Positions 13,701 to 25,700 of a stretch of DNA of 64,000 bases are shown in pieces. The notes beneath the pieces were generated by a model. It had not been told where the DNA came from and did no database searches. It saw only the letters and a list, made by a program, of their open reading frames with translations. A program made the position numbers and the translations under genes. Each line of letters begins with the position of its first letter. Position 1 is the stretch's first letter. This DNA is from Penelope pileata (lineage: Eukaryota > Chordata > Aves > Galliformes > Cracidae): positions 270,582 to 334,581 of the forward strand of contig WBMW01005465.1 of the NCBI GenBank assembly GCA_013396635.1, written 5' to 3'.

Positions 13701-16700
13701 AGATTGTGTATTTACATCAATACATGCAAACTTATTTAAGCAGGGAGACCTGAAACACCAAACATCTCTTTTGCAGCGGGAGAATGACTGAAAAGAGGTA
13801 TTTCCAAAACAAGCCCCAGGCAGACAGCTGGTGTGCTTTCACTTACAGAGAAGCAGACACTTGTTCTCTCCCTGGGACATGAGTCCTTCACAGCACAAAG
13901 CTGGGCTGGACGTAGAGCAGGTGACTTCCTAAAAGAACGCAGCTGCCAGAGCTGGCTCTTCATCTCTACCTCCACTGCACAGGAAAAAAACTGCAGGAAG
14001 AGGTGGGAGTGCTGCCATGTGGCATTTCTGCAGTACTTCCAAAAAGGCACCTCTAAGTTCTACAGAAATAGTCCAATTCTCACTGCTTATATTGAGTGAG
14101 AGAAGGGAGAACTCACTAAGGATCCTAGACCAAATCTTTCAGCTGTCCAATGCTTGGCAGGGAGGGAGAGCAGGGAGAAACCTCTAAGCCGCAGAGTTGG
14201 AAGAAATCGCTTCAATTTGTAATTTCCATGTCAAGGCATGACAGAGGCACTCTGGCAAACTTATCTAGATTTTGTTTTCAAGCCACAGGAGTTGGGCAAT
14301 AATTTGGGCTGAAGTGGTCCTACCCTTATGCTTTCTAGAGAGCGTTTCGTTTTCATGTCTGGTTTCAGTTATTCAGGCTCAATTCAGGCCAAGATGCCAT
14401 TGACGTCAATGGGTCACTTGCTTAAAACAGGAACACAGGAGGGAATGGGACCTCCACAATACCTCATTAGAGATGGTTAAAATCAATTATAAGGTACTTG
14501 CACACTGCAAAATTAACAAAGCAAACACTCCAAATCTGATAAAAACCAGCGTCCTTCTGTTCAAAATATTTAGTCATAAGAAATCCAGGAATGAAAAGTC
14601 AGTTCCACATTTCTTTGGAGATGCACTAATTACTTCCCTCTTCAGTGGCTTGGAATTAAACACACAAAATGCAAAAAATGCTCCATCCATTCAATATATG
14701 TTAAAATAGTTCATCAAAAACATTTACTTGGAAGAACAGAAGTCCATCTCTCAAAAAAAAAAAAAAAGCTCCTCTATCTATTCCATTATCACTCCTATTT
14801 AAATATTTAAATATTTCATCTGAATATGGGCATACTTTATATTTGTTCTCTCCATTCTTGTGGCTGGAAAGAGTCTGTTTCCATTTTGCTTTCATTTATG
14901 GTGACAATCACAAATACCCATTTGGAGGAACAAAAGCACTGCTCTTCTCCTAAGGCCCTTTGCCTGTTAAAAAAAAAAAAACAACAAGCCACAATCTCTT
15001 GTAGGAATGAATCCTGGCAGTTTTTTAAACAGAACAGTAAAATTATCAACAAATGCATTGAGCTACAGCTATTGTCCTCTGATAGTGCTTTTCTCAGGGC
15101 TGTAATCCATTCTTCTTGTGTAAGAAATAAAACACATTTTAACAGGGAAATTTTCCCACCAGATTCAGCAAAGAAAGTCAGCAAAACTCACAAGCCTGCC
15201 CAGGAGGTAGCAATTACAAAAAGGCTACTGGAGAACAAGGAATAAAGGCAATGTTCAGCCACAGCAGTCCACATTTATCAGATTTATGAGCATTCATTTA
15301 CAAAGAGGGTGTGAACCAGCAATACCCTGCAAAACCCCTCACTGTATGCAGTAAAGGTTACTTGTATGGAACAAGAGGTTTGTGCTCTGGGGTACAGGGG
15401 AATGCCACCACAGACCAGGCAAAGGTCCGCATCGTTCACTAACAGCAAACAGGGTGACTATGGGCACCAACCCTCCCCATAAAACATCTGTGAAACAACC
15501 TGTCCAAAAGAGAGAGAACACTGGCTCGAGAGGAGGCATACATAATTCTGCTTATAAATGAAAACTGAACCAGACAAGACGACCTAATGAGAGTGAACAG
15601 CCCTGTACTCTGCTCATAACATCTGCTAAGACTAAGCTCACACTAACCATGACCAGCAGTTCCCAGTGACACACCACCTCCCTGGACAACAGTCCTCCAC
15701 TGAAAACATTTGCTAGTTTCTTTGAGAGCATCCATATCCCACACACTAGCCTGAGAGCTTTGCTAAGCAATGTAGATGTCTAGGCTTACTCATCCTTTGA
15801 AGCTTAATCGGAAAGAGTTGCCAGATGTTTCTAACATCTGGGGAGCAGTCATTTGTTTACCTTCAGAGAGGCCATGCAATCAAAAAACAACAATAATTCT
15901 AGCCAAATTCTGTACCCTCATCCTCAAAAATCCCCTGAACATAACTGGAGAAATCCTCTGATTTCAGTGGGCTTAGAATCAGGTACATTATGGAACACTT
16001 AATGTGAGGAATGTAGGACCTCATCACTAAAACAGCAACGGGCAAACTTCCTTAGATATTAATACTGTATTAATTGCGCAGGTTACTTAGGACATGCTTG
16101 AGTGCCTTGTTTACAAGTCCATAGTCTGAGACTAACATATGTGCATCCCTGCACATTGTAGATTCACTTTCTGACTGCAGACCTTTTTGAACTCAACTGA
16201 GTAACTGTAATCTTTCTTTTTGACTCTGTACAGAAGTTTCTGGCGAAAGTATGTATGCACACGAAAAAGCAGCTATTCTAAAAATATCTACATGCACAGC
16301 TTTGAAATTTGCTTTTAATGTATGCTCACATCTCCACATTTGTTGACCATTTATTTACACAAAGAGAAAAGAAAAGAAATGTGGGTACGGTGGAAATCAA
16401 TCCACATAAGTGTGTACACATGTTCTTAGGCTTTGGACAGCTTTATGGAAAGGATTCCTAAACCACAACAACCCTTTTTATAACAAGTCCAGAAGACTGG
16501 AGGAATAACAACTTTGCCAACTTAACTTTTCCAGAGGGTTTTCATGAGCACAAGTCAGGAGCATCATGTTATGCTGCATGCACTTGGCTTGCTTTGTGCT
16601 AGCTTGTAGCAGGCATTCTGACTGCTTATCTTTGCACAGAACCCTTTGTAGTTTGGTGGCAGTACCAGGCTCTGAGCAATCACTACAGCGGCTGGGGACA

Positions 16701-19700
16701 CTGCTGCAGCACCTCCCCTGGGTTCCCTTGTGACTGAAATCCTGGCAAGCAGAGGCAGAGCCTCTCTGCAACACGTCCCTCCACTCGCACATGGTGCTCA
16801 AGGCAAAGCCAGCAGAGGGGCCACACAGGCACCACCTCTTTGGACTCACCTGCTTCTCATCAAGTGCCTCTCTATGAGGCAGTACTGATGTAATGCCCAC
16901 CACTTGTGTTTGACATTTTGCTTTCTGTAGGGGAATGGGAATGCTGAACTTGTTGGTTAAGGGCTGTGGCGGTTGAGGGAGCTCACCTGCTCTATCTGCT
17001 TTGCCACAAAACCTCAAACAGCATTGTTTCAGGAGTTGGGTATTCATTAAAGCTACCAAGGGGTCAAATTCAAGCTTTTCCCTTCTATCTGCAAATCTCA
17101 ATATAATGGCTGTTGAAGTGGATGTTTAAACACTTTTCTTCAGAGCAATGTGCAGTCTTGAATGTGCTGACATGGCACAAAGAGCAGGCAGGGGAGGTCA
17201 GCATTACCAAGTTAATGAGAGAATTAAATAGAATAAAGACTTCAGTGAGTTGAGATGAACATTCTTGGAGAATGAAGACCTTAGTCCTAGTGGCCGTTTA
17301 CAATTTCAGAATTACCATGATTTCATCCAGTTCAGACATCCATTTCCAATAGCCTAACCAGGGTGCCACTGGTAAATTACTTTTCTGTAAGTGATTCCCA
17401 AAATCTAGCTTGAAGCCCATCACAGAGCTCCATTCTCCAACACAAGAGGGAGCTGAAATATCTTGAGAAATGGAAAGATCCAAACCAGAAGGGTGCTGGT
17501 AAAAGACAAGGCAGTAAGGCATACACTGCAGAGCCCAGGCATAGCTCCACGTGTGCCAGCGCTGCAGGCTGGGGGACAGGTACATGGACACACGTAGCCA
17601 CGCACATCCGATGGCTCTTTGCACGGCCAGATATCTCAGCATCACTCTCTGACGTTCTTGGCTGTAGGAGGGCACTCTCCTGGTGCCAGGCTACTGCCCT
17701 GTGCTGCAGTGAAGCTATCTACACCCACGATAACAAACCTTTCCAGACCCCTTTAGAAAGCACCACAGCGGCACCCAAAAGCTCAGACAGAAGCTGCACA
17801 TACAGCAGAGCTGAGAGTCCACACAGTTTCTCAGCTCCCCACACCTCATCCCCAGCCCCAGAAGTACAGCACAGGGACTCATGCTCGACCCACATGGAGC
17901 CAAGCTCAGGTCCCCAGTGCTGGTGCCACAAGCTGCACCCCACAGCTGCGCACCTACAGCTTGTGTGTGGCTGCTGCAGAAACAGCATGGCTGTAAAAGC
18001 AGTGCTGCATTCTGCAAGAAGAACCCCAGCTGAGGGTATTTAATCCAGACAGCCTTCCATAGAGAAAAGAAACAACTGTATTTTACACCCTGAAGGAAAC
18101 TAGCAGCAAGGACAACTGAACCATGGTTGCACAAGTATATAAATGCAAGAGATGCACGTTGGAGAGCCTTCTAAATGAGTACAACTATCATGCCTCAAAT
18201 TGCTTTCTAAATTGAGTATGTAATTTAATTTCTATAGATTGCACACTGTATACACTGTCAGTCCTTTTAGCATCTTCAGTCTACAATTTGCATTAAGTTT
18301 AAATCATAAAAACTAGTCTAACTACCAGGATAGGGAACGGAGCTCAGAAGATCGGTTCTATATCTATTTATATCTGAGCCAATTTCCTCATACTCATTCT
18401 ATGCAAGCCAATTGGGTTTGATCCCTCAAAAGTGACTAACTTGCAGAAATACTTAGCCAACTCCCTAAATTTTATTTTTGAAAGCCATAGCCGATTTATT
18501 TTGCATTCACCTCCTCCAGTGATTCCCAGTCATTTCCCAGACAACTCTGCACTCAGAAGTGATGCTTCCAAACACTAAAACCAAACAAATTTGTTTCTTA
18601 TAAAAGCTTCCTATTGGAAGAATTTCAGTTTGTCAGACTGTAAATTTGGCAGTTAACTGACGGATAAACTATTGATGTTTTTCCATCTAAAATCTGATGC
18701 AAACCATCTAGAAATTGTTTGGATGAATGACACCCTTCTATGGATCACATGAAATTTAGGCAAATGACTTTTGTGTTAAATTAAAAAAAGAAAAAGTCTG
18801 AGCCTATAGAGTTGTGCGATCATATTTGTATTGAAAAAATAAAATTATAATTGATTTGGGATTGGAAAAACAAGGTTTACTCTGAGATCCTTAACTTGAC
18901 CTGTTTGTACAAAAACCTACTAAATTTCCAAAACAGCCATTGAAATCTCCCCAGGGATGAGTTATATAAAAGTCTCCTTAGAAAATCCTTAGAAAGAACC
19001 AGTCTGACAAAATCCAGGAGAATTGAACACTCTTACCCTCTGTTTTCTTGGTATGGATTAATGTTTTAGAGTGTAAAAAACTGAAGAATCTTCAGACCAA
19101 AACCCTTTGCATTTCTTTTTCCTTTGTGTGGTGCTTTGTCTATACTCAATTTTGACCACTTCCATAAAGAATAAGTTCCAAATTGCTCAGCGAGGAGACA
19201 AAGCAAAGGCTTACAGTAATCCTCATTGTGTGGATGGGAACACTAAGACATGGGGAAGAAGTGGTTTGTGCCACAAGCTGTTATTAGAGCTGTGACTCCT
19301 TCAGTTACTAAGTCCCTCTGAGCAGCTACCCCTGCCTCCCCAGTAATTTGTCTTTTGTAGGTTTTATATATGAATACCCAACAGATGGGCTTCCTGTTGG
19401 CTTTCTGACACCAAATTAAAGAGGAACCAAGTGCTACACAAAGACAGAACAGAAGAGAGTGATCCAGCAAACAGCTTGCCATTTGCTGATTTCAACAGAG
19501 GTGAACTTTTTCCCCTTGGCTGAATGTGGTGCGGAAGAAAGGCAGGAACTGGTGCCAGTTCCGGGCTGACTCAGGGAACCTTCCCAGCAGGGAACGCTGG
19601 GAAAGAGAGGACCAGAGTAAATCTCCCGGAGAGACAAATCAGAATCTCTGAATGCAGCTCCAGGCTGAAACGCCTTCGTATTCCTGCTCCTCCTGCAGAC

Positions 19701-22700
19701 AGGCAGACAGACTCTTGGGACCTATATTTACAGTCTCAAAGTCATTGCAAATGTAATTTACAGTCGCTTACATGGAATGTGGTCTTGTCATAAACCAAGC
19801 TCCTTCGCACAAATGCCTGATAAAGTTAATTTCTTATTAGCTCCTTTTATTTAGCTCAGCACAATATGTCCCTGCTCTACTTTCCATCAGCTCATCTGTT
19901 AGTATCTATTCTCCATCCTTCCTCCTTATAGTATTTTCTCATGCTTTTTGTGTATATTTCTCATCTGCTTTATGCTCCAGCTAGAACACAACATATCCTC
20001 TAATAAACACTCATGAACTGCCCCCAGCAACCTTCAGAAAGGGCATCTTACGGAAAGCTTCTGTGACTTACTTTCAGAGGTCACAAAAGAAAAACAAAAA
20101 TAAAAACAGGAAGGAAGGAAGAGGAAGCAAAACACGCCAGCATTAGATCTCAGAAACAGCAGTTGTCTGTGAAGATTTCCTTGCATAGCTGCTCAGTTAC
20201 ACAGCTCTTTTAACTGGTTACAGAAGTGTTTTTCTCTTCTTATTTTATGATCCCTTATGCCACTTAAGGGCGCAGAACTCCTGGTTTGGAGATTCTCCTG
20301 AAAACCCTGGGAATCCCATATTGAAATGGCAGTTCTGGCAAGTGTTCCACGCAGCAAGGCACACTGCTAGCTGCTCCTTGGAAAGCAAACAGAAGGAGGC
20401 AGGCTTCTTTACAAATTCAGAAAAAGATGTAGCCTTAGAATGCAACGGAAATAGAGTAGCTGCTTAATTCAGGAGGATGCTTTCTAAAAGTACCTTTTAT
20501 TCAGTTGAGGATGCACAATAGAAGCAGTCCAAGAACACACTTCTTAGTGAACACGAGAAACTACAGAAACAGAACTATTACAGTTCTTAGCTGATCATAC
20601 CTTGATACCTTAGAGATGAAAAGGGAATTGTATGTTACACTTCCAGATTACTAAATGGATTGTATCAGTGGGCCTTTATTTTCCCAGCATGTTTCTACAG
20701 TTTAGTTAGTACAGAGACATTTTTGAGTTCTCCCCATTTAAGCTGACGCAGATTGGCTCTATCTTATTCCTCTCTGGCCTGCTAAGAGAAGTGCTGAAGC
20801 TACCCCTGAAGTACCATCTATTTACTAAGAGACTGCGTGCAGACAGCGGGGCAGGAATTAGACTCCTCGGGTTTCTTGCTCACATGTCTGCAGTCACACA
20901 GGGCAAACTCTGTACTTCACTTTCTCCAAGATGTAGTTATCTTCATAAAATATACCAAGTTCCTCTGTTGACAAGGGATTCTTGATTTGTGTTATCACAG
21001 TGCTAAGAGGCCAACAGAGATCAGCCGTCTGTTTTATGCACGCAGTGCATGGCAGATAAAGGTAATAGAGAAAGGGGAGGAGACAAGGAAGGTCACAACA
21101 ACTGGTTCTGAATGGGCACTGAAACGCTAAGAAACTGCACCCCTGAGCCAACATCCCATAGATCTGTACCAGAACCAGGAGCCAGCTCTGCAATCCTTCT
21201 CTAGCGCAGGGCTCCAACCGCAACATCATTCCTCTTTGCAAATACAGCTTCAAGTGAGATTTCTATGTAGGTCTGAACAAACAAGATACCCCTCAATAGC
21301 ACAGAACGGATGGGTGGAAGGGAGGTCCACGGTAACATCTCACACACATCCCTCTGTCTGTTGCACACAGTGTGTTTTGACAACTCTGATTGTGGATGTC
21401 ACCAGTCCTGGGGACAAATACTCCTTTCTGCACTTCATTTCACTTCGTAGATCTCAAAAGAATTACCCTGCCCTACTAAGCAACAGAATTTCTTCTACTA
21501 TTGCCCCACTATCTCAGATAACAACACAGTGCACTATATTCATTTTGAGTTTACCAACTGTTGGTTCTCCTATCCAACCACTGTTCCCATCTGCAGCCTC
21601 ACAGTAACCTATGCAAGCAGAAACAGAGCACCTGCCCAAGGTGCAGGAAGCCTGCTGCTTGCTTACCTAGAATCACAGAATAATTCAACTTGAAAGAGAT
21701 CTGTGAGGGATATCTAACACAACTCCTTCCCCAAAGCCAGGCTAACTTCAAAAGTAAATCAGTCTGCTCAGGGTCATTATCAGCCAGTATGTGAATGACA
21801 CTTCCAAAATGTGGGAAGCAGCACAACACATGGCTTCACAAAACAGATTTCATTAATTGCTAGCAGTGCCAGTAGGGCAGCTCCTAGCAAAGTGCCATGT
21901 CCACTGCCCACAGGATGGGATAGATAAAAGCCTTTTCCCACAGTGACTTGGCTTTGTTTCTGTGTATCTGGTATGCAGGCGAGGAGTTCTGCACCTGCAT
22001 GAAAGCCGTGGAATCCATGACCTTGGCTTGCCTCGCTGGCAACTTTCCCTCTGCCTCTTGGTGGTGGTAATCATTCTTTTCTTTAGTCTGTGGAAAGGCG
22101 TGAAGACTTCAGGAAAGGTAGAGATAATATTGTCCTTCTATCTCAGCTCTGTTCTTTGTCTCCTTTAAGCAGTCTCCTTATTTTAGGAGCAAAAGACTAG
22201 ATCACTGCGTCTGAGGGATCCTCAGGGACTAAACCATGTGAAAGGCCTTTGTACATGTACAGTGCACGTACACAATCCAGATTCAGTCTTTATTTGATGT
22301 ACAAATTCTGCTTGCATTATGTTTTGACTGGAAATTTTACTAGCATATTGTTTTTAATTCATCATTGGTGGTCTCACCCAGAAAACACTTTCAAAGACAG
22401 ATGCTTTAAACTGTCTCTAATGTGCATCCTGTTCTTAGCCAAATGTGCTGATATTTTCATGCTTTGTTATCACCAAAGATGCCATAAGAAGTAAAATAAA
22501 TACCTGATGAAAGGAATTTGAAGTTACTCTTTGACATCCCTATTAGTAAACTAATAGGTAGCTGAACAGCTAATCAGCAGTCTAATGCACGCTGGTAATA
22601 GATAAGCAGTGCAAGTCTTCTGGTTGTCAAATCTGCCCCCTACTGTGCACATAATATGCACATCCTTCATTATACTTCACAGTATTTCCTCCAAGTTATC

Positions 22701-25700
22701 CAATAAAGAGTTTCCCCATAGAACTGAGGGGACCAAACCAAGAAAGCACCAGCTATGTATTTCAGATGTTCTTAGATCTTCTCCAGCAGCTCACTAACCT
22801 TGAGGATCTCTGTTGTCTGCAGGTTGTGTGGATAACAGCCACTTTGCCTTATGTTGTATTATTTGTCTTGTTAATACACGGAATAACCTTGCCTGGTGCA
22901 TACAATGGAATAAATGCATACCTGCATATAGATTTCAGAAGATTAAAAGAAGCCACAGTAAGTGCATTCTTCTGTTCTCATTCTGTATTATTAAACCTGC
23001 TACCCCTGTTCTTAAAACTGAAATTATTAGAGCCAAGTTCTGAAATTATACAGTCACATTTCTGCTTTTGCATAAGTTCTAGTCCACTATCTCTGATAGC
23101 CTAAATTTCTAGCACGCTCCGTAACAGTCTGAACGGCCTGAATCCAAACTGTCCTGATCACTAAGAAACTGCACAAGGGCCATTTCAGGTGTGCTGGTCC
23201 CCTCCCATAGTCCATGCTTTGACTGTGCTCCCTGTAAATTACAGTATCATTTGCACATTAAAATTGAGTTACAAAATTCAGCTCTCAAAATGCCAAGCAT
23301 AATCTCAAGAAGAAAATTTTGCTTTTTGGTTAACTTGACTAAACATTAGCATGGTAAACAAAAATGCAGGCCTGTGAGCACTGTAATAAACATACTAAGC
23401 CAGAATTAACTTGCCTAATCGTTGTCCTTCACATGAAGGACGCTTTCAACAGCACGGTGTTCTCATCTTACTATAGAAAGTAGCATACATTTCACTGTAT
23501 CGCTTAACATTGTGAGACATTCTCATGAAATCCATCCAAACCAACTCAATTGGTGGAGTACTTTGGAAGTACAAATTATTTCATCCATTCTAAGGGGAGA
23601 CCCACAAGTGTAGTCATTAACTCATGAAATCATCAACATTCCAGACCTACAAAGAACAACGATCTGGTGAGTACAGGTAGATCTTTCCACTGTCCTATTC
23701 TAAAAATAATGCTGTCTAACAAACAAGTCACGCTATCTCTGTGGATAGGTCACCAGACCATTCAAATAGGTGCAAAACTGAAAAGCAAGGACATAGTTCC
23801 GCTACTGGGAAATGAACTGTCTTGAGAATTCACAGCTTTCAGAGATGTCTGTGTAGGCTGTACATAGTTGAACTGTATGTTTCCTATATGTTCTATCTTG
23901 ATTTTTCATATTTTAAGTGCCGCTCAGAAAAAACATCACATGTTCTAGATGTCCATGGAGCTGTGCCATCTTGCATCAGCTTCAAATCTAGGCCTCCACG
24001 CTCACAGCTGTCTTCTGAGTTTGAAAGAATACTTCTGTGCACTGCTATTTCTTGGCTTAACATTTATGCAGCTGCTACTTGGCTGACCCTGAAGCTGTTT
24101 GTTGCTAGGACTAAGTTTTTCAGATAACTTTAAAAAAAAAATTTTTTTAATTTTTGCTCTGTAATAATAAAAGACTGAAGATCAGTTATAAGGAGAAGTT
24201 TCCCAAACTGCTTATCATGTCAGCTTCTCCTGCTGCACCACTGGGCCACCTGCTGCTGCAGTGGGTCTGTGTGTTTGGTCTTTGTCCTCAGCCCCCAAAG
24301 AACAGACTCCTGCTTCAATTCCATGTCAGTGGTTCCCTGAATCTGATTTATGTTTTCTTTCTCCCAAATGATGAATCTAACAGCAACAAAAAAGTCATAA
24401 GTCACAGTGATGACCTGCAGTAGGTTCCACCAGCGCTCTTTCAAAAGGCATTTGAGCATCCTGTGAAGGATCCATGCAAAGCTCCTCTCATTTTCTAAGG
24501 CCACATACTGCACAGCACTGAGAAAGCCCTAAGACACGTCAGTTCTCAGTGATATTGAATCCACGAATGGTCTCTCTTATAAACAGGAGAGAAGGATATT
24601 CCTGAGGACCTCTTTGCTAGACCAATGCCTAATTGCATTCCTTGACGAAAGTCCAAGAGCTATAAAAGCCACAGTAGACAGCCCCACTGCACAAAAGGAT
24701 ACATTAAACATTTGTGCAAAAGAGCAGCTACGCTTCTGTTGTGCTACAGGAATCGGGGTTACGTATGGAATTAGATCAGACACTGAGAAGGAGGTCCTCA
24801 CTCTAAAATACAACTTAACACATCTCCTGAAGAGTATACAGCATCTGGAGGTGCACACAATGCTTCCTCTCCACACAGCACAATAATTCTTTAAATCCAT
24901 ACACAAGAAAGAATATGCATGAAGTATACAATGGTGTAAACAACAATGAAGAAAGCTGGGAAGATTGATGACAGCCAACTGTAAAATGTTGTGGGTTTTT
25001 CTTCCATTTGTAATGCGTATAAAAACAGTACCCTACCATAAAATGTTTTCATGTGCATCAATCAGAAGACATTCAGGTGAAGGAAATATGAAATAGGGAC
25101 ATAAACTGCAGAAGAACCAGTCCCAGTGATCATTTCCTGTCCCGTTTTGTTACAGCAAAGAGAACATTCTGCATTAAATCTTAGTTCTAATGGAATTTCT
25201 AGTTTCTGCTCTTTTTTCTTTTACCCTGATCTTCCTAGTAGCTGATTAAGAAACAAATTATGAGCGAAGACTCTAACTGAACAGACATTTAGCCATATGC
25301 GAAACTCCTCTGGTAGGCAGCAGGTGCTGATCTTGTATTTGACTCAAGAGGAGTTAGACAGACACTTAGCAGTGCTTGAATAGTAAGAGAGGGGAAGTGT
25401 GATTCCAATCTATTGGCAAAACAAAAAAGAGCTACAGACTCATTAAAAACAAATGCTCTGTGATGGCAGCACACAGATATAATTGTAACAGGAAAAAATA
25501 TTTCAAAGAATTTAGGCACTTTGTTAACAACACAATTTATGGGAAGTGTTTTCTGAAAAAAAGAAAAATTACAGGAGGCTTTAAATTCCTCCTTCTGCAC
25601 ACTCACCCATGTAAATGCACTTTGAAAAGTACGACCCAACTTGATCTCCACCTATGAAAGCTTAGCATTAACATCCCAGGGCAGATGGCGCTCATAAATG

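Larger units (their letters stand above)
11106..21978 (+). other. SLC6A2: SLC6A2 intron 3
   Basis: This is the longest intron in the window (10,873 bp). It contains a perfect 16-bp palindrome around a consensus CRE at 14397-14412, an 18-bp inverted repeat at 19545-19562, unusually long minus-strand open frames at 16478-18134 and a diverged CR1 fragment near 21669-21800. No exon of a known gene is recognisable. Confidence 0.92.
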
